Of a DNA stretch of 64,000 nt, positions 1-8,903 are shown in pieces; within the stretch, counting starts at the first letter, position 1; the number at the start of each line of letters is the position of its first letter. Location: NCBI GenBank assembly GCA_001898645.1, contig MKUQ01000028.1, positions 62,001 to 126,000 on the forward strand, written 5' to 3'. Under the pieces are notes generated by a model. That model was not told the DNA's origin, did no database searches, and saw nothing but the letters and a program-made list of their open reading frames with translations. The DNA is from Burkholderiales bacterium 70-64. Its GTDB lineage: Bacteria > Pseudomonadota > Gammaproteobacteria > Burkholderiales > Burkholderiaceae_E. A program made the position numbers and the translations under genes.

Positions 1-651
1 GTGATCGCGGGCTGCGGGCCGACCCGCGACCACGCCAAGTGGATCGCCGAGGAGAAGGCCCACGGCTATCAGTTCCACGCCTCGGTGGGCAACGTCGCCG
101 ACTGGGAGTCCACCCGCGCGGCGTTCCAGAAGGTCATCACCGAGGTCGGGCCGATCGACATCCTGGTGAACAACGCGGGCATCACGCGCGACGGCGTGTT
201 CCGCAAGATGACGCTGGATGATTGGCGCGCGGTCATCGACACCAACCTCAATTCGCTGTTCAACGTGACCAAGCAGGTCATCGACGGCATGCTCGATCGC
301 GGCTGGGGCCGCATCGTCAACATCTCGTCGGTCAACGGCGAGAAGGGCCAGTTCGGGCAGACCAACTACTCGGCGGCCAAGGCCGGCATGCATGGCTTCA
401 CCATGGCGCTCGCCCAGGAAGTGGCGAGCAAGGGCGTCACCGTGAACACGGTGGCCCCGGGCTACATCGCCACCGACATGGTAATGGCGGTGCGCGAGGA
501 GGTGCGCGAGAAGATCATCCAGCAGATCCCGGTCAGGCGCCTCGGCAAGGCCGAGGAGATCGCCTCGATCGTCGGCTGGCTCTCCACCGACGACGCAGGC
601 TTCACCACCGGGGCCGAATTCTCGTGCAACGGCGGCTTGCACATGGGCTGA
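1..651 (+). CDS. phaB: Acetoacetyl-CoA reductase PhaB, 5' end cut by window edge
   Basis: NADPH-dependent short-chain dehydrogenase that reduces acetoacetyl-CoA to (R)-3-hydroxybutyryl-CoA for polyhydroxyalkanoate synthesis in the cytoplasm. The visible 216 residues contain the SDR signature NNAG near residue 57, the catalytic Ser in NISSVNGEKGQFGQ, the YSAAK catalytic Tyr-Lys pair, and the C-terminal NGGLHMG typical of PhaB. The Rossmann glycine motif is absent because the gene continues upstream of base 1, so the GTG at position 1 is not the real start. phaR follows after 11 bases, the usual PHA-cluster arrangement. FabG is the alternative, but the residues around the catalytic Ser and the C-terminus match PhaB best. 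Confidence 0.9.
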   Translation: MIAGCGPTRDHAKWIAEEKAHGYQFHASVGNVADWESTRAAFQKVITEVGPIDILVNNAGITRDGVFRKMTLDDWRAVIDTNLNSLFNVTKQVIDGMLDRGWGRIVNISSVNGEKGQFGQTNYSAAKAGMHGFTMALAQEVASKGVTVNTVAPGYIATDMVMAVREEVREKIIQQIPVRRLGKAEEIASIVGWLSTDDAGFTTGAEFSCNGGLHMG

Positions 652-662
652 CGGAGAACGCG

Positions 663-1226
663 ATGGCGAATGCCACCCGGCTGATCAAAAAGTATCCCAA
701 CCGCCGCCTCTACGACACCCAGACGAGCGCCTACATCACGCTCGCCGACGTCAAGCAGCTGGTGCTCGAGACCGAGGACTTCAAGGTGGTCGACGCCAAG
801 AGCAACGAGGACCTCACGCGCAGCATCCTGCTGCAGATCATCCTCGAGGAGGAGGCGGGCGGAGCGCCGCTGTTCTCCTCGGCGATGCTGGCGCAGATCA
901 TCCGCTTCTACGGCCATGCCATGCAGGGGATGATGGGCGCCTACCTCGAGAAGACCATGCAGGCCTTCGTCGAGATCCAGAACAAGCTGCAGGAGCAGTC
1001 CAAGGGCTTCTACGACGCCAAGGGCATGCCGAACCCCGAGATGTGGGCGCAGTTCATGTCGGTGCAGGCGCCGATGATCCAGACGATGATGGGCAACTAC
1101 ATCGAGCAGAGCAAGAACCTGTTCGTGCAGATGCAGGAGCAGATGCAGGCGCAGACCCGCAGCATGTTCCAGAACTTCCCCTTCGCGGGGGTGCAGGGCC
1201 AGCCGGCGCCGGACAACAAGAAATAG
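663..1226 (+). CDS. phaR: PHA synthesis repressor PhaR
   Basis: DNA- and PHA-granule-binding repressor that controls phasin and PHA genes. The 187-residue product begins with the PHB/PHA accumulation regulator DNA-binding domain (residues about 5-65, with the hallmark IKKYPNRRLYDT). A PHB-accumulation domain follows (about 70-115), then a Gln/Met-rich C-terminus rich in QMQEQMQAQ. The ATG at 663 lies 11 bases after phaB with GGAG in front (acggagaacg) and begins exactly at the conserved domain, so earlier in-frame starts inside phaB were rejected. Family knowledge: PhaR senses free PHA surface and derepresses phaP when granules form. Confidence 0.93.
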   Translation: MANATRLIKKYPNRRLYDTQTSAYITLADVKQLVLETEDFKVVDAKSNEDLTRSILLQIILEEEAGGAPLFSSAMLAQIIRFYGHAMQGMMGAYLEKTMQAFVEIQNKLQEQSKGFYDAKGMPNPEMWAQFMSVQAPMIQTMMGNYIEQSKNLFVQMQEQMQAQTRSMFQNFPFAGVQGQPAPDNKK

Positions 1227-1331
1227 GGACCTGGGGGCAGCGGGCGGTACAATCCGCCCCGCCGAACCGCACGCCGCGCCAGCGGCGTTTTTGTTTCCCG
1301 CGGCCTTCGCCGCGGTGCACGAGGCCCACCG

Positions 1332-2741
1332 ATGACCCCCGCCGAGAAGACCGCGCGCCGGCGCGCCCGCAAGACCCCGCCCAGGGTGGGCTTCGTCTCG
1401 CTCGGCTGCCCCAAGGCGACGGTCGATTCCGAGCGCATCCTGACCCAGCTGCGCGCCGAGGGCTACGACATCGTGGGCCAGTACGCCGACGCGGACCTGG
1501 TCATCGTCAACACCTGCGGCTTCATCGACGAGGCGGTGCGCGAGTCGCTCGACGCGATCGGCGAGGCGCTGGCCGAGAACGGCAGGGTGATCGTCACCGG
1601 CTGCCTCGGCGCGCGCCGCGGCGCCGGCGGCCACGGGACGCTGGTCGGCGAGGCGCATCCGCGGGTGCTGGCGGTGACCGGCCCGCAGGCCACCGAGGAG
1701 GTGATGTCGCACGTGCATGCGCACCTGCCCAAGCCCCACGACCCGTTCGTGGACCTGGTGCCGGGCGGCGGCGTCAAGCTCACCCCGCGGCACTACGCCT
1801 ACCTGAAGATCTCCGAGGGCTGCAACCACCGCTGCAGCTTCTGCATCATTCCGTCGATGCGCGGCGATCTCGTCAGCCGGCCGATCGGCGACGTGCTGCG
1901 CGAGGCCGAGGCGCTGGTGAAGGCGGGGGTGAGGGAGCTGCTGGTGATCTCGCAGGACACCAGCGCCTACGGGGTCGACCTGCGCCATCGTACCGGCTTC
2001 GTCGGCGGGCGGCCGGTGCGCACCCGCATGACCGAGCTGGTGCGCGAGCTGGCGCAGCTCGGCGCCTGGGTGAGGCTGCACTACGTGTATCCCTATCCGC
2101 ACGTCGACGAGGTGCTGCCGCTGATGGCCGAGGGCAGGGTGCTGCCCTACCTGGACGTGCCGTTCCAGCATGCCCATCCGCGCATCCTCAAGCTCATGAA
2201 GCGCCCGGCCTCGGGCGAGCGCAACATCGAGCGCATCCGCGCCTGGCGCGCGATCTGCCCCGAGCTGACGATCCGCAGCACCTTCATCGCCGGCTTCCCG
2301 AACGAGACCGAAGCCGAGTTCGAGCACCTGCTGGCGTTCCTGCGCGAGGCGCAGCTCGATCGCGTCGGCTGCTTCGCCTACTCGCCCGTCGAGGGAGCGG
2401 CCGCGAACGCGCTGCCCGGCGCGCTGCCCGAGGAGGAGCGCGAGGCGCGCCGCGCGCGTTTCATGGCGGTGCAGTCCGACATCAGCGCGCAGCGGCTGCA
2501 GCGGCGCATCGGCAGCACGGCCACGGTGCTGGTCGACGCCATCGAGCACGATCGCGGCGCGGGCACGTGGCGCGCCGTGACGCGTTCCGCGGCCGAGGCG
2601 CCGGAGGTCGACGGCGTGGTCTACGTGACGCTCGACGGCGAGGCCCGGGCCCGCGCCATCCCTCCGGGCAGCTTCCTGCCCGTGCGCATGGTGGCGGCCG
2701 ACGAGCACGATCTCTACGCCGTGCCGCTGCCGCAGGTGTGA
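1332..2741 (+). CDS. rimO: Ribosomal protein S12 methylthiotransferase RimO
   Basis: Radical-SAM enzyme that adds a methylthio group to the conserved Asp of ribosomal protein S12. The 469-residue protein has the three-part MiaB/RimO architecture. The N-terminal UPF0004 domain has cluster cysteines C26, C62 and C91; the radical-SAM core has C164, C168 and C171 in [11 protein letters not shown]; a C-terminal TRAM domain ends the protein. The opening [14 protein letters not shown] and the sequence [12 protein letters not shown] favour RimO over MiaB. It stands alone behind a 105-base gap after phaR. The basic stretch before residue 18 ([11 protein letters not shown]) could be trimmed if a later start is used, but no later ATG precedes the domain. 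Confidence 0.95.
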   Translation: MTPAEKTARRRARKTPPRVGFVSLGCPKATVDSERILTQLRAEGYDIVGQYADADLVIVNTCGFIDEAVRESLDAIGEALAENGRVIVTGCLGARRGAGGHGTLVGEAHPRVLAVTGPQATEEVMSHVHAHLPKPHDPFVDLVPGGGVKLTPRHYAYLKISEGCNHRCSFCIIPSMRGDLVSRPIGDVLREAEALVKAGVRELLVISQDTSAYGVDLRHRTGFVGGRPVRTRMTELVRELAQLGAWVRLHYVYPYPHVDEVLPLMAEGRVLPYLDVPFQHAHPRILKLMKRPASGERNIERIRAWRAICPELTIRSTFIAGFPNETEAEFEHLLAFLREAQLDRVGCFAYSPVEGAAANALPGALPEEEREARRARFMAVQSDISAQRLQRRIGSTATVLVDAIEHDRGAGTWRAVTRSAAEAPEVDGVVYVTLDGEARARAIPPGSFLPVRMVAADEHDLYAVPLPQV

Positions 2742-2819
2742 CGAAGTTGGTGTCGAAAATATTTACGAAAGAATGTATCTTTACGGCCTGAATTCAGCCG
2801 GATCAAGGGCTTGCGTGCA

Positions 2820-2836
2820 TGGTCCGGAAGTTGCTT
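2820..2836 (+). promoter_or_regulatory. Candidate sigma-54 (-24/-12) promoter
   Basis: The sequence TGGTCCGGAAGTTGCTT fits the RpoN pattern TGGCACG-N4-TTGCW. GG is at 2821-2822 and GC at 2833-2834, with the required 10 bases between them. It would start transcription near 2846, about 28 bases before the lectin-like gene. PEP-CTERM genes of several betaproteobacteria are known to depend on RpoN with PrsK/PrsR, which suits the downstream gene. The C at the first A/C position of the -24 box and the A before TGG are off-consensus. Confidence 0.5.
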
Positions 2837-2873
2837 CGCCCCGTGCGAACAATCGCCAATCTAGAGGCAGGCC

Positions 2874-3455
2874 ATGTCGGGATTCAGCAAGGGGATGATC
2901 GCAGCGGTGCTCGGCGCAGCTGCCCAGGCAGCCACCGCGGGCGTGGTCTGGTCCGGCAACGGTCACGAGTACGAGGTCGTGCTGGCCGAGGGCATCACCT
3001 GGACCGACGCACGCGCCGCCGCACTGGCGCTGGGCGGCGGCTGGGACCTGGCCACCGTCACCTCGACGCAGGAAGACGCCTTCGTGATCTCCCTGCTTCC
3101 GATCAACCCGGCCGATCGCTCGCACTTCTGGATCGGAGCCAGCGACGCCGCCAGTGAAGGCAGCTTCGTGTGGGTGAGCGGCGAACCGTTCTCGTACACC
3201 AACTGGCAGAGCGGCGAGCCGAACAACTCCGGCAACGAGGACTTCCTCGCCTACGACTACCGGGGCGTGCGCCAGAGCTGGGCGTGGAACGACGCACCGG
3301 ACAATCTCGGCCAGGTCTACGGCTTCGCCCGCGGCTACGTCATCGAACGCGCGGCGCAGGGCGCCGTGCCGGTCTCGGGCACCCTGCCGCTGATGGGGCT
3401 CGGGCTGGTGCTGGCCGGCGCCGCCGCGCGGCGCCGGGCGCGCAAGGCAGCCTGA
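2874..3455 (+). CDS. Secreted C-type lectin-like protein with PEP-CTERM-type sorting tail
   Basis: The predicted exported protein has 193 residues. A short signal-like N-terminus (about 1-22, AVLGAAAQAATAG) leads to a C-type lectin-like domain at about 25-158. Landmarks of that domain are WTDARAAALALGG, the FWIGASD strand, WVSGEPFSYTNW, GEPNNSGNEDF and a terminal WNDAP. EPN and WND are the Ca/sugar-site motifs of this fold. The C-terminus VPVSGTLPLMGLGLVLAG followed by RRRARK has the layout of a PEP-CTERM exosortase signal, with VPxSG replacing VPEPS. Such proteins are processed at the inner membrane and sent to the surface or exopolysaccharide matrix. No exosortase gene lies in the window. 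The ligand is unknown. Confidence 0.8.
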   Translation: MSGFSKGMIAAVLGAAAQAATAGVVWSGNGHEYEVVLAEGITWTDARAAALALGGGWDLATVTSTQEDAFVISLLPINPADRSHFWIGASDAASEGSFVWVSGEPFSYTNWQSGEPNNSGNEDFLAYDYRGVRQSWAWNDAPDNLGQVYGFARGYVIERAAQGAVPVSGTLPLMGLGLVLAGAAARRRARKAA

Positions 3456-3465
3456 GCGGGAAGGC

Positions 3466-3490
3466 GCCGCTGCGCTTCAGGCGCGGCGGC
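3466..3490. terminator. Possible bidirectional hairpin between convergent genes
   Basis: GCCGCTGCGC at 3466-3475 can pair with GCGCGGCGGC at 3481-3490 with one mismatch and a TTCAG loop. It sits between the convergent lectin-like gene and serB. There is no T-tract, so termination is only a possibility. Confidence 0.3.
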
Positions 3491-3528
3491 TGCGTGCATC
3501 CGATCGGGGCGCGCCGGCGCCGCCGGCC

Positions 3529-4386
3529 TCACGGCGCGGCCGGCAGCTGATCGACGAACCAGTTCAGGATCGCGTCGAGCCCGCAGTGATTGATGGCGTG
3601 GGTGGTTTCGGTGCGCACGCGCGGCTTGGCGCGGTAGGCCACCGAAACGCCGGCGACCGACATCATCTTCAGGTCGTTGGCGCCGTCGCCGACCACGATC
3701 GCCTGGGCCGGCGTGCAGCCGATGGCCGCGCAGGTCTCTTCGAGCACGCGGCGCTTGACCTCGGCATCGACCACCTCGCCGAGCACCCTGCCGGTGAGGC
3801 GGCCGTGCGCGATCTCGAGCAGGTTGGCGCGCGAGAAGTCGATGCCCAGGCGCGGCGCCAGCCGCTCGGTGAAGTAGGTGAAGCCGCCCGAGACCAGCAG
3901 CATCTTCAGGCCGGCGGCGCGCGCCGCGACGATCAGCGCATCGGCCCCGGGCGACAGCCGCACGCGCTCCTCGTAGACGCGCGCCAGCACCGTGGCGGGC
4001 AGGCCCTCGAGCAGGGCGACGCGGCGGCGCAGGCTCTCCTCGAAATTCGCGATCTCGCCGCGCATCGCGGCTTCGGTGATGGCGGCCACCTCGGCCTTGC
4101 GCCCGGCGTAGTCGGCGATCTCGTCGATGCACTCGATGGTGATCAGCGTCGAGTCCATGTCGAAGGCGAGCAGCCGGTAGTCGGAGAGCCGCGCCGACAT
4201 CGGGACGATCTCGGCATCGACGCCGAGCGCATCGGCGAGCTCGCCGACGCGGTCGCCGTCGAGGGTGGCCGGCTCCCATACGGCGAGTTGCGGCAGGTGC
4301 AGCGTCGGGGCGCGCCCGAGCGCGGCGCGGAATGCCGCGACCGCGTGATCGCCCAGGTGCGGATGCTGCACGACGAGGCGGCTCAT
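3529..4386 (-). CDS. serB: Phosphoserine phosphatase SerB
   Basis: HAD-family phosphatase releasing L-serine from O-phospho-L-serine, the last step of serine synthesis. The 285-residue protein has the nucleophile motif DMDST (D76 and D78), motif II around LLVSGGFT with S166, Lys211 in the AEVKRR segment, and motif III GDGAND (233-238). The roughly 70-residue N-terminal part corresponds to the ACT-like regulatory region of SerB. The ATG overlaps the mfd stop (ATGA), so serB is translationally coupled to mfd on the same transcript. Confidence 0.95.
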   Translation of the reverse strand: MSRLVVQHPHLGDHAVAAFRAALGRAPTLHLPQLAVWEPATLDGDRVGELADALGVDAEIVPMSARLSDYRLLAFDMDSTLITIECIDEIADYAGRKAEVAAITEAAMRGEIANFEESLRRRVALLEGLPATVLARVYEERVRLSPGADALIVAARAAGLKMLLVSGGFTYFTERLAPRLGIDFSRANLLEIAHGRLTGRVLGEVVDAEVKRRVLEETCAAIGCTPAQAIVVGDGANDLKMMSVAGVSVAYRAKPRVRTETTHAINHCGLDAILNWFVDQLPAAP

Positions 4387-7300
4387 CGCGTCGCCGCCTT
4401 GCCTGCCAGGCCCTGCAGGATCTCGCGGATGCGCTGCACCCGGGCGGCGGCATCGGGCGTGGCGACGGCGAAGCGCAGGCGGTCCTGGCCCGAGAGCTTG
4501 GCGTCACGCCGGCTCTGGATGAAACGGATGATGTGCGCCGCGTCGATCGGGGGATCGGGCTTGAACTGCATCACGATGGATTCGCCGGAGGCGTCGATGC
4601 GCACGATGCCGAGCGGCGCCGAGGCGATGCGCAGCCGGTGGGTGTCGAACAGCGCGCGCGCCGCCTCCGGGAGCTTGCCGAAGCGGTCGACCAGCTCCTC
4701 GCGCAGCGCCTCGAGCGCATCGGGCTGCGCGCAGTCGGCCATGCGCTTGTACAGGACGAGCCGCTCGTGCACGTCGCCGCAGTAGTCGGCCGGCAGCAGC
4801 GCCGGCACGTGCAGGTTGATCTCGGTGGTGGCGGCCAGCGGCGCCGAGGGGTCGGGCTCGCGTCCGGCCTTCAGGGCGCTCACGGCTTCCTCGAGCATCT
4901 CGGTGTACAGCGCGAAGCCGACCTCCTGCATGTCGCCCGACTGGGACTCGCCGAGCACCTCGCCGGCGCCGCGGATCTCCAGGTCGTGCATCGCCAGGTA
5001 GAAGCCGGCGCCGAGCTCCTCCATGGCCTGGATCGCCTCGAGCCGCTTGCCGGCGTCGCGCGTCATCGCCGACTCGTCGGGCGTGAGCAGGTAGGCGTAG
5101 GCCTGGTGATGGGAGCGCCCGACGCGGCCGCGCAGCTGGTGCAGCTGCGCCAGCCCGAAACGGTCGGCGCGGTGGATCACGATGGTGTTGGCGCTGGGCA
5201 CGTCGATGCCGGTCTCGATGATCGTCGTGCACAGCAGCACGTTGAAGCGCTGCTGGTGGAAGTCGCGCATCACGCGCTCGAGCTCGCGCTCGGGCATCTG
5301 GCCGTGGGCGATCGCGATGCGCGCCTCGGGCACCAGCTCGGCGAGCCGCGTGCGGCGGTTCTCGATGGTCTCGACCTCGTTGTGCAGGAAGTAGGCCTGG
5401 CCGCCGCGCTTGAGCTCGCGCAGCAGCGCCTCGCGGATGACGGCGTCGCCCTCGCGCCGCACGAAGGTCTTGATCGCCAGGCGCTTCTGCGGCGCGGTGG
5501 CGATGACCGAGAAATCGCGGATGCCCTCTAGGCTCATGGCGAGCGTGCGCGGGATCGGCGTGGCGGTGAGCGTGAGCACGTCGATCTCGGCGCGCAGCGC
5601 CTTGAGCGCCTCCTTCTGGCGCACGCCGAAGCGGTGCTCTTCGTCGATGATGACCAGCCCGAGGCGCGCGAACTTCACTTCGGACGACAGCAGCTTGTGC
5701 GTGCCGATCGCGATGTCGACCGTGCCGGCGGCGAGCCCGGCGATGGCCGCCTTGGTCTCCTTCGCCGAGCGGAAGCGCGACAGCTCGACCAGCTTCACCG
5801 GCAGCTCGGCGAAGCGGTCGGAGAAGGTCTGGAAGTGCTGCTCGGCCAGCAGGGTGGTGGGGGTGAGGATGGCCACCTGCTTGCCGTCGGCCACGGCGAC
5901 CCAGGCCGCGCGCAGCGCCACCTCGGTCTTGCCGAAGCCGACGTCGCCGCACACCAGCCGGTCCATGGGCTTGCCCGAGACCATGTCCTGGATCACCGCA
6001 TGCACCGCCGCGAGCTGGTCGGGCGTCTCCTCGAAGGGGAAGCCCTCGGCGAAGGCGGCGTAGCTCTGGGCGTCGAAGCCGAAGCGATGGCCGGTGCGCG
6101 CGGCGCGGCGCGCGTACAGGTCGAGCAGCTCGGCGGCGGCGTCGCGCGCATGGCGCGCGGCACGCCGGCGCGCGCGCTCCCACTGCCCGGAGCCGAGCTG
6201 GTGCAGCGGCGCTTCCTCGGGGTTCGCGCCGCTGTAGCGGCCGATCACGTGCAGCTGCGAGACCGGCACGTACAGCGTGGCCTGGTTGGCGTAGGTGAGG
6301 TGCAGGAACTCGGTCGGACCGTCGCCGAGGTCCATCGTCGCCAGCCCCTCGTAGCGGCCGATGCCGTGCTGCGCGTGCACCACCGGGTCGCCGATCTTGA
6401 GCTCGGAGAGATCGCGGATGATGGCGTCGACGTCGGTCTGCGCATCGCGCCGCCCGCGCCGCGTGCGCCGCACCGCGCCGACGAACAGCTCCGCCTCGGT
6501 GATGACGGCGATCTGCGCGCCGGGTACGACGAAGCCGCCCTGCAGCGGGCCGACGGCCAGCGCCGCGGCCTCGTCGCCGGCCAGGAAGGCGTTCCAGTCG
6601 TCGACCTGGGGCAGCGCCAGGCCGTGCTCGCCGAACAGCTGCGCGAGGGTCTCGCGCCGGCCGGCGGACTCGGCCAGCACCAGCTTGCGCACCGGCGAGC
6701 CGGCCACGAAGGCCGCCAGCCGCGTGACGGGATGCTCGGCGCGGCGATCGACCGAGACGTCGGGGAGGGTGAGCGCGAAGGCGTCGGCGCGGGTTTCGGC
6801 GGCAGTAGCGGCAGCAGCGGCGCTGGCGAGGCCATCGGCAGCGGCATCGGTTCGGGTGCCGGTGCGGACGTCGATGGCCGCATCGGCAGTGGCGCCGCCG
6901 CCGGCGGCGGCGTCCTGGCCGCCCGCGTCCGCGCGCCCGATCGCCCAGCGTCCGAAGCGGCGCGCCTCGGTGAAGAAGCGGGCGGCGTCGATGAACAGCT
7001 CGTCGGGTCGCAGCAGCGGGCGCTCGGGATCGTGGGCGAGGAAGCGATGGCGCTGCGCGGTCTCCTGGGCGAAGCGCTGCGCGGCCGGCTCGACCTCGCC
7101 GTGCGAGACCACGATGGCCCCTTGCGGCAGGTAGTCGAACAGGGTGGCGGTGGCCTCGTGGAACAGCGGCAGCCAGTACTCGATGCCGGCCGGCATGATG
7201 CCGTTGCCGACGTCGCGGTAGACGGGGCTGCGCGACGGATCGCCGTCGAAGCGCTCGCGCCAGCGGCCGCGGAACGCGGTGCGCGCGGCCTCGTCCACGG

Positions 7301-8078
7301 GGAACTCGCGGCCGGGCAGCAGGCGCACGCGCTCGATGGGGAACAGGCTGCGCTGGTTGTCGGGATCGAAGGTGCGGATCGATTCGACCTCGTCGCCGAA
7401 CAGGTCGAGCCGGTAGGGCAGCGCCGCACCCATCGGATAGAGGTCGATCAGCCCGCCGCGCACGCAGTACTCGCCCGGACGCACCACCTGCGAGACGTGC
7501 TCGTAGCCGGCCAGCACGAGCTGGCTGCGCAGCCGCGCTTCGTCCAGGCGCTGTCCCTTGTGGAAGAAGAAGGTGTGCGAGGCGAGGAAGGCCGGCGGCG
7601 CCAGGCGGTGCAGCGCGGTGGTGGCGGGCGCCACCAGCACGTCGCATTCGCCGCGCTGCAAGGCATACAGGGTCGCCAGGCGCGCCGAGATCAGGTCCTG
7701 GTGCGGCGAGAATGCGTCGTAGGGCAGGGTCTCCCAGTCCGGGAGCAGCAGCACGCGCAGGCCGGGCACGAACCAGCGGATCTCCTCGGAGAGCCGCTGG
7801 GCGTCGGGGGCGCCCGCCGCCACGACCGCCAGCATGCGCCCGGCGCCCGCCTCGCGCTGCGCGAGCGCCGCCAGCAGCAGGGCGTCGCCCGAGCCGCGGC
7901 AGCCGGGCAGGGTGCGCACCTGTCCGGGCGCCGGCGCAGGGTGCGCCACGACCAGCGCGTCGAGCACGGGCGCACCGGCGGCCGGCGGGCGCGTCTGGCG
8001 TGCCGCGACCGGCGCGGGCGGTTCGATGCGGGAGCCGGAAGGCGTGGCGGGCGGGGCGAGCGGATGCAGGGAGGGCAC
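4383..8078 (-). CDS. mfd: Transcription-repair coupling factor Mfd
   Basis: ATP-dependent translocase that displaces stalled RNA polymerase from lesions and recruits UvrA. In order it has a UvrB-like N-terminal module (DWETLPYDAFSPHQD), an RNA-polymerase interaction domain (HGIGRYEGLATMDLGDG), a RecG-like helicase pair with Walker A GDVGFGKTE and Walker B DEEHRFG, the ETGIDVPSANT and QLRGRVGRS motifs, and a TRCF C-terminal domain. With the GTG at 8078 it is 1231 residues, longer than the usual 1150 or so. The extra length is a Pro/Ala-rich N-terminal leader and an Ala/Gly-rich insert encoded around 6795-6940. The start is uncertain: no ATG fits, and GTG 8078 or TTG 8099 are the candidates. 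The gene diverges from ispD and is coupled to serB. Confidence 0.95.
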   Translation of the reverse strand: MPSLHPLAPPATPSGSRIEPPAPVAARQTRPPAAGAPVLDALVVAHPAPAPGQVRTLPGCRGSGDALLLAALAQREAGAGRMLAVVAAGAPDAQRLSEEIRWFVPGLRVLLLPDWETLPYDAFSPHQDLISARLATLYALQRGECDVLVAPATTALHRLAPPAFLASHTFFFHKGQRLDEARLRSQLVLAGYEHVSQVVRPGEYCVRGGLIDLYPMGAALPYRLDLFGDEVESIRTFDPDNQRSLFPIERVRLLPGREFPVDEAARTAFRGRWRERFDGDPSRSPVYRDVGNGIMPAGIEYWLPLFHEATATLFDYLPQGAIVVSHGEVEPAAQRFAQETAQRHRFLAHDPERPLLRPDELFIDAARFFTEARRFGRWAIGRADAGGQDAAAGGGATADAAIDVRTGTRTDAAADGLASAAAAATAAETRADAFALTLPDVSVDRRAEHPVTRLAAFVAGSPVRKLVLAESAGRRETLAQLFGEHGLALPQVDDWNAFLAGDEAAALAVGPLQGGFVVPGAQIAVITEAELFVGAVRRTRRGRRDAQTDVDAIIRDLSELKIGDPVVHAQHGIGRYEGLATMDLGDGPTEFLHLTYANQATLYVPVSQLHVIGRYSGANPEEAPLHQLGSGQWERARRRAARHARDAAAELLDLYARRAARTGHRFGFDAQSYAAFAEGFPFEETPDQLAAVHAVIQDMVSGKPMDRLVCGDVGFGKTEVALRAAWVAVADGKQVAILTPTTLLAEQHFQTFSDRFAELPVKLVELSRFRSAKETKAAIAGLAAGTVDIAIGTHKLLSSEVKFARLGLVIIDEEHRFGVRQKEALKALRAEIDVLTLTATPIPRTLAMSLEGIRDFSVIATAPQKRLAIKTFVRREGDAVIREALLRELKRGGQAYFLHNEVETIENRRTRLAELVPEARIAIAHGQMPERELERVMRDFHQQRFNVLLCTTIIETGIDVPSANTIVIHRADRFGLAQLHQLRGRVGRSHHQAYAYLLTPDESAMTRDAGKRLEAIQAMEELGAGFYLAMHDLEIRGAGEVLGESQSGDMQEVGFALYTEMLEEAVSALKAGREPDPSAPLAATTEINLHVPALLPADYCGDVHERLVLYKRMADCAQPDALEALREELVDRFGKLPEAARALFDTHRLRIASAPLGIVRIDASGESIVMQFKPDPPIDAAHIIRFIQSRRDAKLSGQDRLRFAVATPDAAARVQRIREILQGLAGKAATR

Positions 8079-8102
8079 TTCGGTGCGGAAGACGCGCAAG
8101 GC

Positions 8103-8112
8103 TACAATTCTA
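8103..8112. promoter_or_regulatory. Overlapping divergent -10 elements, mfd/ispD
   Basis: TACAAT (8103-8108, plus strand) and TAGAAT (minus strand, 8107-8112) share two bases in the only AT-rich patch between mfd and ispD. The plus-strand start would fall near 8115, which puts it after the only upstream ATG of the ispD frame. Convincing -35 boxes were not found on either strand. Confidence 0.4.
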
Positions 8113-8183
8113 GCTTCTGCCCGAGCGGTCCAGATGCCCGCAGGGTCGGGCCTGCAGTTGCAACTCTCTCCCAGGGGATTCCG

Positions 8184-8903
8184 ATCGCTTCCGATGCCCG
8201 CTGGCTTGCGCTGATTCCCGCAGCGGGCGTGGGCGCGCGCCTGGGCGCCGCGCTGCCCAAGCAATACCTGGAGCTCGCCGGCAGGACCATGCTCGAATGG
8301 AGCGTGGAGGCGATGCTGGCGGTGCCCTGGATCGAGCGGGTGCTGGTCGTGGTGTCGCCCGCGGATGCCCGAGCGGCGGCGCTGCTCGGGGGACGCGAGC
8401 GCGTCGAGGTGCACGGAGCGGGCGGGGCGACCCGCGCCGAGACGGTCGGCGCCGGCCTGCGCCGGCTGGCCGGCGGCGGCGCGCGGCCGCACGACTGGGT
8501 CCTGGTGCACGACGCCGCCCGCCCGGGGCTCGAGCCGGCGATGCTCGAGCGCCTGCGCGGGGAGCTGGGCGATTCGCCGGTCGGCGGCCTGCTGGCCGTG
8601 CCGGTGGGCGACACCGTCAAGCACAGCGACGACGGCCACGACGACGGCCGCCGCCATGCGCAGGCCACGCTGGCGCGCGAGCGCCTGTGGCTGGCGCAGA
8701 CCCCTCAGATGTTCCGCTTCGGCCTGCTCGCCGAGGCACTGGCGTCGCATCCGGAGGTGACCGACGAAGCCGCGGCGCTCGAGCGCGCCGGCCATGCGCC
8801 GCGCCTGGTCGAAGGCGGGCGCGCGAACTTCAAGGTGACCACCATGGAAGACCTCGAATGGATGCGCTGGCTGCTGGAGCGGCGCGCCGCGCAGCGCCGA
8901 TGA
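8184..8903 (+). CDS. ispD: 2-C-methyl-D-erythritol 4-phosphate cytidylyltransferase IspD
   Basis: MEP-pathway enzyme that makes CDP-ME from MEP and CTP. Conserved blocks are [14 protein letters not shown] (nucleotide-binding loop), [41 protein letters not shown] and a [15 protein letters not shown] terminus. The 3' end overlaps ispF (ATGA). The start is problematic: no in-frame ATG, GTG or TTG occurs between 8064 and the conserved domain. The ATG at 8064 would add a 40-residue unconserved leader and would lie upstream of the candidate promoter. ATC at 8184 has AGGGG six bases before it and gives 239 residues, the normal family length, so it is used here as a tentative non-AUG start. ATT 8178 is another option. 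Confidence 0.9.
   Translation: MASDARWLALIPAAGVGARLGAALPKQYLELAGRTMLEWSVEAMLAVPWIERVLVVVSPADARAAALLGGRERVEVHGAGGATRAETVGAGLRRLAGGGARPHDWVLVHDAARPGLEPAMLERLRGELGDSPVGGLLAVPVGDTVKHSDDGHDDGRRHAQATLARERLWLAQTPQMFRFGLLAEALASHPEVTDEAAALERAGHAPRLVEGGRANFKVTTMEDLEWMRWLLERRAAQRR

Noticed and set aside
462-2708. Long minus-strand open frame under phaB, phaR and rimO
   Set aside because: Antisense shadow of three clear genes, with Arg/Ala/His-rich composition typical of high-GC complementary frames.
5634-8903. Long plus-strand open frame across mfd
   Set aside because: It is antisense to the well-supported mfd gene in high-GC DNA. Only its 3' end corresponds to ispD. No conserved domain lies in the antisense part.
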